Of a stretch of 64,000 bases of DNA, positions 42,228 to 50,323 are shown piece by piece. Position 1 is the first letter of the stretch. Every line of letters begins with the position of its first letter. The position numbers were made by a program, and so were the translations under genes. The notes under the pieces were generated by a model that worked only from the letters and a program-made list of their open reading frames with translations, searched no databases and was not told the DNA's origin. Source of the stretch: Kitasatospora setae KM-6054 (GTDB taxonomy: Bacteria; Actinomycetota; Actinomycetes; Streptomycetales; Streptomycetaceae); assembly GCF_000269985.1 (NCBI RefSeq), contig NC_016109.1, forward strand, positions 8,459,001-8,523,000, read 5' to 3'.

Positions 42228-43190
42228 TCAGCCGGGCAGTCGGGTGTGCAGCCGGATGGTGGTGCCGCCCTGCGCGGTGGAGCGGATCTGGACCAGGTCG
42301 CAGAGCTGCTGGACGAGCCAGAGCCCGCGGCCGCCGATCTGGTCGACGGTGGGGCGGAGGCGGCCGACCAGCGGATCCTGGAGGTGGCCGGCGTCGTGGA
42401 ACTCGCAGATCAGGTCCGCGCCCTCCACCCAGGTGCGCAGGACGCCCCGGCCGCCGCCGTGCTTGATGCTGTTGCCGGCGACCTCGCAGGCGGCGATCAG
42501 CAGTTCGCGAAGGCGGGCGCCCTCCAGGCCGTACCGGCCCGCGCAGGCGGTGATGTGGGCCCGCACCGCGGCGAGCCGGCCCCGCTGGTAGGGGAGTTCC
42601 CGGTGGTCGGCCGAGGCCGTCAGCTCGGGGAAGACGTAGGGCTCCCGGGCGTAGGCGCTGTTGGGGCCGTGCGCCCCGTCGCTCAGCAGCATGGGGTGGC
42701 AGCGCCGCGCGGACTCCACCGCGGCGGGCTCCAGCGCGGCGGTGTCGTAGGCGCACAGCAGCCACCACGCGGGGGACTGGGCGAACGCGAGGTTCAACAG
42801 CCACTCGTGGTACTCGAACTCGGTGCTCTCGGCCGCCGAGGGCTCGCTCCACGCGGACTCGCTGATGCCGCGCACCGGGTGCCCCTTCGTGGCCTTGGAG
42901 ATCCAGTCGCGCCAGGCGGGGATCAGCCGGCCCGGATTGCGGCCGAGGACGGCGGTGTCGAGGAAGGTGACCCCTTCGGCGGCGTCCGTGCCCTCCAGTT
43001 CGGTGCGCAGCATGCGCTCCTTCGGCCCCGCGACCGCGACCAGGACGAGCTCGCTCCCGGCGCGGGCGTCGTGGATGAAGGACATGGCGCCGTCGAGGAA
43101 CTGCGCGTCCCCCGCGTAGGGGTACAGCTCGTGCCGGAAGGGGGAGTCCTCGGCGGGGGCTTCCGGGCGCGTCGTGCTGTTCTCGCTCAC
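42228..43190 (-). CDS. MEDS-domain anti-sigma ATPase (HATPase_c_2)
   Basis: The 320-residue protein has an N-terminal MEDS sensory domain (about 17-190, HELYPYAGDAQFLDGAMSFI) fused to a GHKL ATPase of the SpoIIAB/RsbW type (about 205-318). The ATPase shows N box LLIAACEVAGNSIKHGG and G1 box VDQIGGRGLWLVQQL. Such proteins phosphorylate STAS-domain antagonists and hold sigma factors. The GTG start overlaps the stop of the MEDS-STAS gene (GTGA), making the pair a likely kinase/antagonist couple. Confidence 0.82.
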   Translation of the reverse strand: MSENSTTRPEAPAEDSPFRHELYPYAGDAQFLDGAMSFIHDARAGSELVLVAVAGPKERMLRTELEGTDAAEGVTFLDTAVLGRNPGRLIPAWRDWISKATKGHPVRGISESAWSEPSAAESTEFEYHEWLLNLAFAQSPAWWLLCAYDTAALEPAAVESARRCHPMLLSDGAHGPNSAYAREPYVFPELTASADHRELPYQRGRLAAVRAHITACAGRYGLEGARLRELLIAACEVAGNSIKHGGGRGVLRTWVEGADLICEFHDAGHLQDPLVGRLRPTVDQIGGRGLWLVQQLCDLVQIRSTAQGGTTIRLHTRLPG

Positions 43191-44005
43191 GGTGCCAGCT
43201 CCACGGGGATCTGCGGGACGTCGTAGCCGAGCAGCGACCAGCAGTGCCGGAACGTCTCGTCCGCCTTCTCGATCACGATCCGGCGACCGGGGGCCCGGCG
43301 GGCCGCGTCGACCAGGGCGCGCATGCCCGCGGCGTCCATCAGTTCGAGTTCCTCGCAGCGCAGCCGCAGGGTGGACGAGCGGGCGACGAGTTCGTCCAAC
43401 GCGGTGCGGAAGGCGTCCGCGCCGTCCGAGTCCACCACACCGCTCACGCTCCAGCAGTCCGTTCCCACGCTGTACATCCGAAAACCTGGCATCTCCGTTC
43501 GTGTGCCCAGATGGTGCGGATGTACTCCGGACGCCTGCTCCAGGAGGTCCGGCCGGAAGCTGAAGCGGTGGTAGGCGCAGACGATGACGGCCGTCCTGGC
43601 GACTGCCAGCCGGTCCAGGTCCAGTTCGTGCCGGGCGATCTCCCGGGGGTTCGCGCTGCCCGGCCACACCCGGTCCATCCGGGCCAGCACCCGCAGCGCG
43701 CGGAAACCCTGCCGGCTCGCGGTGTCCGCCTCCCGGACCACCAGGTCCAGCATCGCCGCCGCGTTCCACCCGGCGCCGTCCGCCCGCGCGGTCAGCGGGT
43801 CGACGACCACGCCCTGCGGTGCGCCGTCCGGCGACCACCGGGCGTCGGGCGCGCCGATGAGCAGCACCTTGTCGCCGAAGAGCGCCCCGTCGGCGGCGAA
43901 GGCCCGGGCCGTCATGGTGAAGTCGTCACCGGGCCCGACCAGCCAGCAGACGTGATCGCCCGCGTCGACGGGCTCAAGGGTCGGTACGGTACGTGCGTTC
44001 CTCAA
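43187..44005 (-). CDS. MEDS-STAS anti-anti-sigma-type protein
   Basis: The 272-residue protein has an N-terminal MEDS domain (DHVCWLVGPGDDFTMTARAF, then MLDLVVREAD) and a C-terminal STAS domain (about 185-270, LRCEELELMDAAGMRALVDA). At the usual STAS phosphorylation position it has DAAG rather than D-S-S-G, so phosphorylation may be absent. The TTG start at 44005 has GGAGGGAGG five bases upstream; an in-frame ATG at 44041 is the alternative. MEDS domains are thought to sense small molecules. Confidence 0.8.
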   Translation of the reverse strand: MRNARTVPTLEPVDAGDHVCWLVGPGDDFTMTARAFAADGALFGDKVLLIGAPDARWSPDGAPQGVVVDPLTARADGAGWNAAAMLDLVVREADTASRQGFRALRVLARMDRVWPGSANPREIARHELDLDRLAVARTAVIVCAYHRFSFRPDLLEQASGVHPHHLGTRTEMPGFRMYSVGTDCWSVSGVVDSDGADAFRTALDELVARSSTLRLRCEELELMDAAGMRALVDAARRAPGRRIVIEKADETFRHCWSLLGYDVPQIPVELAP

Positions 44006-44186
44006 CGCGCCCTCCCTCCGCCCCGGATCCCGCGGGAACATCCTATCGGCCCCGGCCGCCGGGGTCGGAGGGCGTCCCCGGCCGTGAGCGACCCCGCCGA
44101 CCGTGCCCGTGCGCCTCGGGCCGGGACGACGGGGCGGGAGAACGGGGTGGGACGCCCTCCCAGCGCTGCGGGAACGGTGCGACTTC

Positions 44187-44212
44187 CCCCCGGCGGGACG
44201 GGTGCCGACAGT
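44187..44212 (+). repeat. Leader duplicate, copy A
   Basis: CCCCCGGCGGGAC (44187-44199), four bases, then GCCGACAGT (44204-44212) recur at 48986-49011 with the same internal spacing. In both places GCCGACAGT starts exactly 54 bases before an ATG, which opens a MDxRxEL coding start. An extra inverted repeat, GGAGGCG-AC-CGCCTCC (44220-44235), is seen only here. Confidence 0.75.
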
Positions 44213-44257
44213 GGAGGACGGAGGCGACCGCCTCCACCGTCGAAGGAGGGGATCGTC

Positions 44258-44311
44258 ATGGACGTCCGCGAGGAGCTCGCGCCGGACCACCGCCCGGGGC
44301 CGGCCCGGTGA
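44258..44311 (+). CDS. 17-codon ORF, decayed DUF4383 5' end or leader peptide
   Basis: ATG with a strong GGAGG site opens a 17-residue frame whose first 12 residues, MDVREELAPDHR, mirror MDFRDELPVDHR at the start of the DUF4383 gene at 49057. Identity is 28 of 42 bases. Its stop overlaps the photolyase GTG start (GTGA), so its translation probably drives that of the photolyase. It may be a remnant kept as a coupling leader. Confidence 0.5.
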   Translation: MDVREELAPDHRPGPAR

Positions 44312-45822
44312 GCGGCCCCAGGGCGCACTGGCTCTTCGGGGACCAGCTCGGGCCGCACTTCCTCGCCCCGTCCGGGCCGGGACCGGACCCCGACGCGCCC
44401 GTGGTGATCGTCGAGGCCCGCTCGGTGTTCCGCCGCCGGCGCTTCCACCGGGCCAAGGCCCACCTGGTGCTGTCCGCGATGCGGCACCGGGCCGCCGAAC
44501 TCGGCGACCGGGCCCGCTACGTCCGGGCGGAGACCTACCGGGAGGGGCTGCGGCGGGCGGTGGGGGAGCGTGGCGTCACGGTCTGCCACCCGACGTCCCG
44601 GGCGGCGCTCGGCCTGGTGACGGCGCTGCCCCGGGTGGAGGTGCTGCCGCCCCGCGGCTTCCTGGTCCCGTTCGGGGACTTCCGTCGCTGGGCGGACGGG
44701 CTCGGGGAACGGCGGCTGCTGATGGAGGACTTCTACCGCCGGGTCCGCCGGGCCGAGCACCTGCTGCTGGACCCCGGCGGGCAACCCGTCGGCGGCCGGT
44801 GGAACCTCGACGCCGACAACCGGGAACCGCCGCCGCGCGGGGAGGGCGTCCTGCCCGTGCCGCCGCCCCGGTGGCCCGAGGAGGACGAGATCGACGAACG
44901 GGTGCGGGCCGACCTCGACCGCTGGGAGCGGTCCGGCGAGGTGCGCTTCGTCGGGCGGGACGGCCCTCGCCGCTTCGCCGCCACCCGCGCCGAGGCGCTG
45001 CGCGCGCTGGAGCACTTCGTCACCGCCCGGCTGCCCCACTTCGGACGCTGGGAGGACGCCGTCCTGGCCGCGGACCCGTGGATGGCGCACAGCCTGCTCT
45101 CCGTCCCGCTGAACCTCGGCCTGCTCGACCCGGGCGAGTGCGCGCGCCGCGCCGAGGACGCGTACCGCTCCGGGAGCGCCCCGCTCAACAGCGTCGAGGG
45201 GTTCGTCCGGCAGGTGGCCGGCTGGCGCGAGTACGTCTGGCAGCTGTACTGGTACCTCGGCGAGGAGCACCGGCACCGCAACGCGCTCGGCCACCACGCG
45301 CCCCTGCCCGACTGGTTCGCCGAACTGGACGCGGACGCGGTGCGGGCCCGCTGCCTGTCCGGCGCGCTCGCCCAGGTCCGGGACACCGGGTGGGTCCACC
45401 ACATCCCGCGGCTGATGGTGCTCGGGAACTGGGCCCTGCAGCACGGCTACGACCCGGCCGCGGTCACCGACTGGTTCCACCGCTGCTTCGTGGACGGCTA
45501 CGACTGGGTGATGGTCCCCAACGTGGTCGGCATGTCGCAGTACGCCGACGGCGGCACCGTCACCACCAAGCCCTACACCTGCGGCGGCGCCTACCTGAAC
45601 CGGATGAGCGACCTCTGCCGCCCGTGCGCCTACCGCCCCGGCGACCGGACCGGGGAGCGGGCCTGCCCGTTCACCGCCGGCTACTGGGCCTTCACCCACC
45701 GCCACCGCGACCTGCTGGCCGCCAACCACCGCGCCGTCCGCGCCGTCCGGGGACTCGACCGGCTCGACGACCTCCCCGAACTGCTGGCGGCCGAGGCCGT
45801 CCGCGGCGACGCCGCCCCCTGA
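44308..45822 (+). CDS. FeS-type cryptochrome/photolyase (PhrB/FeS-BCP family)
   Basis: The 504-residue protein opens with WLFGDQLGPHF and carries a photolyase helical FAD domain. FVRQVAGWREYVWQLYW, NWALQHGYDPAAVTDWFH and VPNVVGMSQYADGG are hallmarks of the iron-sulfur bacterial cryptochrome/photolyase family. Cys residues in CRPCAYRPGDRTGERACPF plus one in PYTCGG fit the four [4Fe-4S] ligands. Relatives repair (6-4) photoproducts using light. The GTG start overlaps the short upstream ORF. A LitS-like sigma and LitR-like regulator follow, as in light-induced gene sets. Confidence 0.9.
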   Translation: MSGPRAHWLFGDQLGPHFLAPSGPGPDPDAPVVIVEARSVFRRRRFHRAKAHLVLSAMRHRAAELGDRARYVRAETYREGLRRAVGERGVTVCHPTSRAALGLVTALPRVEVLPPRGFLVPFGDFRRWADGLGERRLLMEDFYRRVRRAEHLLLDPGGQPVGGRWNLDADNREPPPRGEGVLPVPPPRWPEEDEIDERVRADLDRWERSGEVRFVGRDGPRRFAATRAEALRALEHFVTARLPHFGRWEDAVLAADPWMAHSLLSVPLNLGLLDPGECARRAEDAYRSGSAPLNSVEGFVRQVAGWREYVWQLYWYLGEEHRHRNALGHHAPLPDWFAELDADAVRARCLSGALAQVRDTGWVHHIPRLMVLGNWALQHGYDPAAVTDWFHRCFVDGYDWVMVPNVVGMSQYADGGTVTTKPYTCGGAYLNRMSDLCRPCAYRPGDRTGERACPFTAGYWAFTHRHRDLLAANHRAVRAVRGLDRLDDLPELLAAEAVRGDAAP

Positions 45823-45832
45823 TCAACCACGC

Positions 45833-45870
45833 TTCGTCCGGCGCGGGCCGTCCGGCCCGGGCCGGACGAA
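45833..45870 (+). terminator. Two-tier hairpin after photolyase gene
   Basis: TTCGTCCGGC (45833-45842) pairs with GCCGGACGAA (45861-45870), and an inner CGGGCC/GGCCCG stem sits in the loop. It begins ten bases after the stop. Confidence 0.75.
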
Positions 45871-45941
45871 ACGGTGCGGCGCGAAACGCTGCACGAACAC
45901 TGCGAGTGGAAGGCCGCAGCGATCGGCGGCAGTTTCGACCC

Positions 45942-46544
45942 ATGCGAACCACCTCCTCCCCCGCCTTCCCGCGACCCCTGCCCGGAGACGCCCGCTCCCC
46001 GCGCGCCGAGCGGCTGCGCGCCCTGATGGAGCGGACGGCCCGGGGCGACCGGGAGGCGTACGCCGGCCTCTACGAGGAACTCGCGCCGATCGTCCACGGC
46101 ATGGCGCTGCGGGTGCTCGGGAATCCCGCCCAGGCCGAGGAAGTCGCCCAGGAAGCCCTCCTGGAGGTCTGGCGCTCGGCGCCGTCCTACCGGCCCGAGC
46201 GGGGCCCGGTCGCCGCCTGGGCCTGCACGATCGCCCACCGGCGCGCCGTGGACCGGGTCAGGTCGGTCCGCGCGTCCCACGAGCGCGAGCAGCGCGTGTT
46301 CCGGGAGGACCGGACGGTCCCGGAGCCCGTCGCCGAGACGGTCGAGCGGACCATGGAGTCCGCCCGGGTCCGCCGCGCCCTGTCCGGCCTGAGCCCGGCC
46401 CAGCGCGAAGCGCTGGTGCTCGCCTACTACGGCGGCCACTCGCAGAGCCAGATAGCCGCCGCCCTCGGGCTGCCGCTGGGCACGGTCAAGTCCCGGATGC
46501 GGGACGGCCTGCTGCGCCTGCGCGGCGCCCTGCACGACGGCTGA
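45942..46544 (+). CDS. ECF sigma factor, LitS-like
   Basis: The 200-residue ECF sigma factor has region 2 (AYAGLYEELAPIVHGMALRV; AEEVAQEALLEVWRSAPSY, about 41-85) and region 4 (LSPAQREALVLAYYGGHSQSQI then LPLGTVKSRMRDGLLRLR, about 150-195). It most resembles the SigK-type group that includes light-related sigmas. No anti-sigma gene follows; instead a LitR-like gene lies 58 bases downstream, as in the Streptomyces coelicolor lit locus. The ATG lacks a ribosome-binding site, and CAGTTT six bases upstream could be a -10 for a leaderless message. Confidence 0.85.
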   Translation: MRTTSSPAFPRPLPGDARSPRAERLRALMERTARGDREAYAGLYEELAPIVHGMALRVLGNPAQAEEVAQEALLEVWRSAPSYRPERGPVAAWACTIAHRRAVDRVRSVRASHEREQRVFREDRTVPEPVAETVERTMESARVRRALSGLSPAQREALVLAYYGGHSQSQIAAALGLPLGTVKSRMRDGLLRLRGALHDG

Positions 46545-46602
46545 GCGGGAGGACCGCACCGAGCCGAAGGACGACCCGACCCGCCCCCCGAGGAGCCCCG
46601 CC

Positions 46603-47769
46603 ATGAGCGACGCAACCGACCAGGCCGACACCCCCGTCGGCGTACCGACCGGGACGGTCGCCCGCCGACTGGGCGTGTCACCCACCACGATCCGCTCCTG
46701 GGAGCGCCGCTACGGCATCGGCCCCTCCCACCGCGGCCCCGGCCGGCACCGGCGCTGGTCACCCGAGGACGTCTCCCTGCTGGACGAGATGTGCCGGCTG
46801 ACCGCCCGCGGCATCCCGCCGGCCGAGGCGGCGAAGGCCGTCCGCGCCGCCGCGCCCGGCACGCGCCGCGGCCCCGAGGACGGCCCGCCCCCGGTCGAGC
46901 CCGCCCCCGGCGCCGACCCCGTCCCGCCCAGCCCCGCCCCCGCACCGGCCACCGCCGCCCGCCCGGGCGGCAGCCGCGCCATGCCGCTCGGCACCGTCCG
47001 CCCCGAGTGCCGCGGCCTCGCCCGCGCCGCGGTCAGGCTCGACGGCCCGGAGGTGGCCGAGATCCTGCGCGCCGCCGTGGACGGGCTCGGCCCCGTCCGG
47101 GCGTGGAACGAGGTGATGATGCCCGCCCTGCGCGCGGCCGGCCGCAAGTGGGCCGCCGACGGCGAGCAGTACGTCGAGGTCGAGCACCTGCTCTCCTGGC
47201 ACGTCGCCGCCGCGCTGCGCACCGCCGCCGTCGCCCCGGTGCGGTTCCGGGAGGCGCCGCCGGTCCTGCTCGCGGCCATGCCGGGCGAGCAGCACACGCT
47301 CCCGCTGGAGGCCGTGGCGGCCGCGATGGCGGTGCGCGGCCTGCCGTACCGGATGCTCGGCGCCGCCGTGCCCGGGCGGGCGCTCCTCGACGCGCTCGCC
47401 CGGCTCGGCCCCTCGGCGGTCCTGCTGTGGGCCCAGCACCGCGCCACCGCCGACCCGCACCTCGCGCGCGAGGTCGGCCGCGCCTCCTGGGGCGCCGCCG
47501 GGGCGCGCCTCGACCCCCTGGTCGTCATCGCCGGGCCGGGGTGGAACCGCCACGAGCACCCGACCGGACTCGCCTGCCCGCGCACGCTCGAATCCGCCCT
47601 CGACCTGCTCCAACGGGCCGTCGACGACCGGGACACCTCGGCCACCGCCGCCCGCCCGGCCACCGCCGCGCGCGCTCCGTCGGCGGCGGGGGTGGCGGGG
47701 GCGGCGGGGCTGGTGGGCCGCGCCGAACCGCCCGGGCGGAAGGAGGACCCGTGCGGCCCGAGCCGGTGA
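46603..47769 (+). CDS. litR: B12-binding MerR-type light regulator, LitR/CarH-like
   Basis: The 388-residue protein has a MerR HTH (VARRLGVSPTTIRSWERRYG, about 19-38), a Pro-rich linker and a helical bundle with W183-x10-E194-H195. A cobalamin-binding domain with E229-x-H231 in MPGEQHTLPLE follows. In CarH the matching Trp, Glu-His and upper-ligand His hold adenosylcobalamin, and light breaks the Co-C bond to release DNA. The W-to-EH gap is one residue longer than the usual nine. It likely represses the sigma gene and photolyase in the dark. GAGG precedes the ATG. The last 40 or so residues are low complexity. Confidence 0.85.
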   Translation: MSDATDQADTPVGVPTGTVARRLGVSPTTIRSWERRYGIGPSHRGPGRHRRWSPEDVSLLDEMCRLTARGIPPAEAAKAVRAAAPGTRRGPEDGPPPVEPAPGADPVPPSPAPAPATAARPGGSRAMPLGTVRPECRGLARAAVRLDGPEVAEILRAAVDGLGPVRAWNEVMMPALRAAGRKWAADGEQYVEVEHLLSWHVAAALRTAAVAPVRFREAPPVLLAAMPGEQHTLPLEAVAAAMAVRGLPYRMLGAAVPGRALLDALARLGPSAVLLWAQHRATADPHLAREVGRASWGAAGARLDPLVVIAGPGWNRHEHPTGLACPRTLESALDLLQRAVDDRDTSATAARPATAARAPSAAGVAGAAGLVGRAEPPGRKEDPCGPSR

Positions 47770-48503
47770 CCGACCTCGCCCCGCGGACGGTGCGCCCGGC
47801 GCTGCTGTCCCAGGACTGGCGCGACGTGCTCTTCCTGCACTGGCCCGTCCACCCCGACGCGGTCGCCCCCCTGCTGCCGCCCGGCACCTTCCCCGACGTC
47901 CGCAACGCCACCACCTGGGTCGGGCTCGTCGCGTTCTCCATGGAGCGGCTGGGACCCGGCCGCACGCCCGTCCCGTACTTCGGGACGTTCCCGGAGGTGA
48001 ACGTCCGGCTCTACTCGGTGGACGGGCGCGGCCGGCGCGGAGTGGTGTTCCGTTCGCTCGACTGCCCGCGGCTGCCCGCCGTACTGGTCGCACGCACGGC
48101 CCTCGGCCTTCCCTACCGCTGGTCGCGGACCCGCTGGACGGCGGACGGCGACGTGCTGCACCTCGCCACCCGGGTGCGCGGAGCCGGGAGCGGCGCCCGG
48201 TGCGTGCTGCGCGCCCGGGTCGGCCCGCGCCTGGAACGGCCGGGCCCGCTCGCCGGATTCCTGACCGCCCGCTGGGGGCTGCACACCCGCACCGCCGGCC
48301 GCACCGTCTACCTGCCGGTCGAGCACCCGCCGTGGCCGCTGCACCAGGCCGAGGTGGAGCACCTCGACGAGACCCTGCTGCGCGCGGCCGGCGTCGAGGT
48401 CACCGGCCCGCCCGCGAGCGTGCTGTTCTCGCCCGGGGTGCCCGTCCGGTTCGGCCCGGGCGGGGCGGCGGGGCCGAACCGGACGGCGCTCGGCTCCCGG
48501 TGA
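47751..48503 (+). CDS. DUF2071-family protein
   Basis: The 250-residue protein belongs to the YqjF/DUF2071 family (LLSQDWRDVLFLHWPVHPDAV; LLPPGTFPDV; PYFGTFPEVNVRLY; LYLP-type strand TVYLPVEHPPWPLHQAEV). Function is unestablished; the fold is related to acetoacetate-decarboxylase-like barrels. The GTG start at 47751 has AAGGAGG at five bases and lies inside the 3' end of litR (19-base overlap), so it is coupled to it and is probably part of the light regulon. Confidence 0.85.
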   Translation: MRPEPVTDLAPRTVRPALLSQDWRDVLFLHWPVHPDAVAPLLPPGTFPDVRNATTWVGLVAFSMERLGPGRTPVPYFGTFPEVNVRLYSVDGRGRRGVVFRSLDCPRLPAVLVARTALGLPYRWSRTRWTADGDVLHLATRVRGAGSGARCVLRARVGPRLERPGPLAGFLTARWGLHTRTAGRTVYLPVEHPPWPLHQAEVEHLDETLLRAAGVEVTGPPASVLFSPGVPVRFGPGGAAGPNRTALGSR

Positions 48504-48676
48504 GGCCCGCGGGCGGGCACGCCGCCCGGCCGCGACCTCGGCTGCGGCCCCGGCCCCCCCGATGCCGCGGCCGTCGGCCCGGCCCATCGGTGCGCAATCG
48601 ATGCGACTCCCGGCCGAGGGGGAAACGTGTGCACGGTGGGTGGCGGGGGATCCCCACGGAACGAGGAGTGGTCAGC

Positions 48677-48967
48677 ATGATGATCGTTCGCAAGCTTCAC
48701 GAAGCCGGTGTCACCAGCGAGCACGCCTACGCGGCCGCGCTCGGCTCGGTCGGACTCTCCCTCCTGAGCTGGATGGTGTCGATGAAGGCCGAGCAGGCGG
48801 GCGTCGAGCGCGCCGACCGCTGGGGCATCTTCGTCGGCGAGTGGGCACCGACCTTCTTCGGTCTCGGACTCGCCCTCGCCCACTACGAGGGCAGGGCCGC
48901 CGGCGAGGCGGGCGACCAGCGCGGCGCCTGGTTCGACCGGCGCGCGACCGGAGCCGAAGCCGGCTGA
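48677..48967 (+). CDS. Small membrane-associated protein
   Basis: The 96-residue protein has two hydrophobic segments (AAALGSVGLSLLSWMVSM, about 18-35; IFVGEWAPTFFGLGLALAHYE, about 50-70) and a polar tail. I do not recognise a named family, though small proteins like this are common in Streptomyces stress loci. GAGGAG lies nine bases before the ATG. It stands between the DUF2071 and DUF4383 genes on the same strand. Confidence 0.7.
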   Translation: MMIVRKLHEAGVTSEHAYAAALGSVGLSLLSWMVSMKAEQAGVERADRWGIFVGEWAPTFFGLGLALAHYEGRAAGEAGDQRGAWFDRRATGAEAG

Positions 48968-48985
48968 GCGCGGCGACGCCCGGGA

Positions 48986-49011
48986 CCCCCGGCGGGACCT
49001 CCGCCGACAGT
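48986..49011 (+). repeat. Leader duplicate, copy B
   Basis: CCCCCGGCGGGAC (48986-48998), four bases and GCCGACAGT (49003-49011) match copy A at 44187-44212. Copy B lies 54 bases before the intact DUF4383 gene, suggesting it is the original. Confidence 0.75.
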
Positions 49012-49056
49012 CAGTCCACGGGGACGACCCCCCAGGAAAAGGAACGGAGTGCTGTG

Positions 49057-49590
49057 ATGGACTTCCGAGACGAGCTTCCCGTCGACCACCGGCTCGCCAA
49101 CGTCTACCGGATCGGCGCCGGACTGTGCGGCGTGGCGCTGCTGGTGTTCGGCTGCCTGGGCCTGGCGGACGGCCTGGCGTTCTTCAGCACCAGCGGCGAA
49201 CAGGTCGCCGGGCTGACCAGCAACGGCCTGCTCAGCCTGGTCTCCATCGCCACCGCCGCGGTGCTGATCGTCGGGGCGGTGATCGGCGGCAACACCGCGT
49301 CCACGATCAACATCGTGGTGGGCACCCTCTTCGTCCTGAGCGGGTTCGTCAACCTGGCCCTGCTCGACTCGGGGGCCAACCTGCTGGCCTTCCGGATCCC
49401 CAACGTCGTGTTCAGCTTCGCCATGGGGCTGGTCATCGCCACGTTCGGGATGTACGGCCGGGTCAGCTCCAAGCTCCCGCTCGACAACCCGTACTGGCGG
49501 CACCGCCACCCCGAGACGGCCCGGACCCCGGCGGCGCGCCCGCTCGGCGGCCCGGCGCCGCGCCCGGGCATCACCGGTCAGGCGCGGTGA
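49057..49590 (+). CDS. DUF4383-family membrane protein
   Basis: The 177-residue protein has four transmembrane segments (YRIGAGLCGVALLVFGCLGL; LLSLVSIATAAVLIVGAVIGG; IVVGTLFVLSGFVNLALL; VVFSFAMGLVIATFGMYG) and a polar Pro/Arg-rich tail. DUF4383 proteins are common in actinomycetes and lack an assigned function. Its leader and first codons are duplicated in front of the photolyase gene 4.8 kb upstream. AAGGAACGGAG precedes the ATG. Confidence 0.85.
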   Translation: MDFRDELPVDHRLANVYRIGAGLCGVALLVFGCLGLADGLAFFSTSGEQVAGLTSNGLLSLVSIATAAVLIVGAVIGGNTASTINIVVGTLFVLSGFVNLALLDSGANLLAFRIPNVVFSFAMGLVIATFGMYGRVSSKLPLDNPYWRHRHPETARTPAARPLGGPAPRPGITGQAR

Positions 49591-49606
49591 ACCGGAGGCA
49601 CCCGAA

Positions 49607-49646
49607 CGGCCGGGGCCCGGAGGACGACTCCTCCGGGCCCCGGCCG
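49607..49646. terminator. Perfect 17-bp stem terminator between convergent genes
   Basis: Arms 49607-49623 and 49630-49646 pair exactly around a six-base loop, ending the DUF4383 unit and the minus-strand gene that follows. Confidence 0.85.
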
Positions 49647-49666
49647 GTCCGGCGTCCGGCCGCCGG

Positions 49667-50281
49667 TCAGTAGAAGAAGCCGATGACGACCAGGTCGGGC
49701 GTCCGGACGGCCCGGCGCAGCCAGGAGACCACCTGGGAGGCGGCTTCGGCGACCTCGCGGTCCAGGTCAGGGGCGAGGCCGTCCCGTCGGCCCTGCTCGA
49801 ACTGCTCCAGGGCGGTGACGCAGGCGGCGTGCGACCACTCGTCGCAGCACGGGTACGTCTCGGGGGTGGGGACCCCGGCGGGCAGGGCGGAGCCGTAGAA
49901 GAAGTCCGACACCGAGACGGCGCTGACGCCCAGGGCCTTCAGGCCCTGGTCGACCTCGTCCAGCCAGGAGCCGCGGAACGGCGAGAAGCTGCTGTTGTCG
50001 AGCCGCCAGCCGGCCACCGAGCACAGCTGCTCGTACGCGTAGCCGTAGCGGAAGGCGTGCTCCCGGTCCGCCGAGTACGGGCCGCCGTCGACCAGCGCGC
50101 GCAGCGCCTCGGCGGCGGTGGGCGCGCCGTTCTCGATCTCGGACGAGAACCAGCGGTCGGAGGACTCCAGCCTGCTCGCGAGGCGTTCCTCCAGCTCCCG
50201 CAGCAGGTGCGGGTCGGCGGCGCCGACGAGGGCGTTCAGGCGGGCCGGGTCGACCAGGAAGACACTCAGCGAAGAACTCAT
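49667..50281 (-). CDS. Conserved hypothetical protein (DUF7691-like)
   Basis: The 204-residue soluble protein starts SSSLSVFLVDPARLNALVGA and contains SDREHAFRYGYAYEQLC and DEWSHAACVTALEQF. It resembles a family of actinomycete proteins of unknown role. There are no membrane segments or recognisable catalytic motif. It stands alone on the minus strand. The ATG at 50281 has no strong ribosome-binding site. Confidence 0.75.
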   Translation of the reverse strand: MSSSLSVFLVDPARLNALVGAADPHLLRELEERLASRLESSDRWFSSEIENGAPTAAEALRALVDGGPYSADREHAFRYGYAYEQLCSVAGWRLDNSSFSPFRGSWLDEVDQGLKALGVSAVSVSDFFYGSALPAGVPTPETYPCCDEWSHAACVTALEQFEQGRRDGLAPDLDREVAEAASQVVSWLRRAVRTPDLVVIGFFY

Positions 50282-50323
50282 GTGATCATGTTAGGCGCCG
50301 GTGCCGACAGTCCGGAGGGGGCG

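Noticed and set aside
39067..42852. Minus-strand frame of about 1261 codons
   Set aside because: It is antisense to the ferritin-like, CFA synthase and hydrolase genes; no motifs, shadow composition.
44308..48503. Whole light cassette as a phage or transposon insert
   Set aside because: No integrase, transposase, tRNA target or terminal inverted repeats are visible. The flanking duplication is reported separately as a possible recombination scar.
50302..50310. A third GCCGACAGT near the exonuclease gene end
   Set aside because: It lacks the CCCCCGGCGGGAC part and has no ATG at the 54-base offset, so it is taken as a chance nine-base match.
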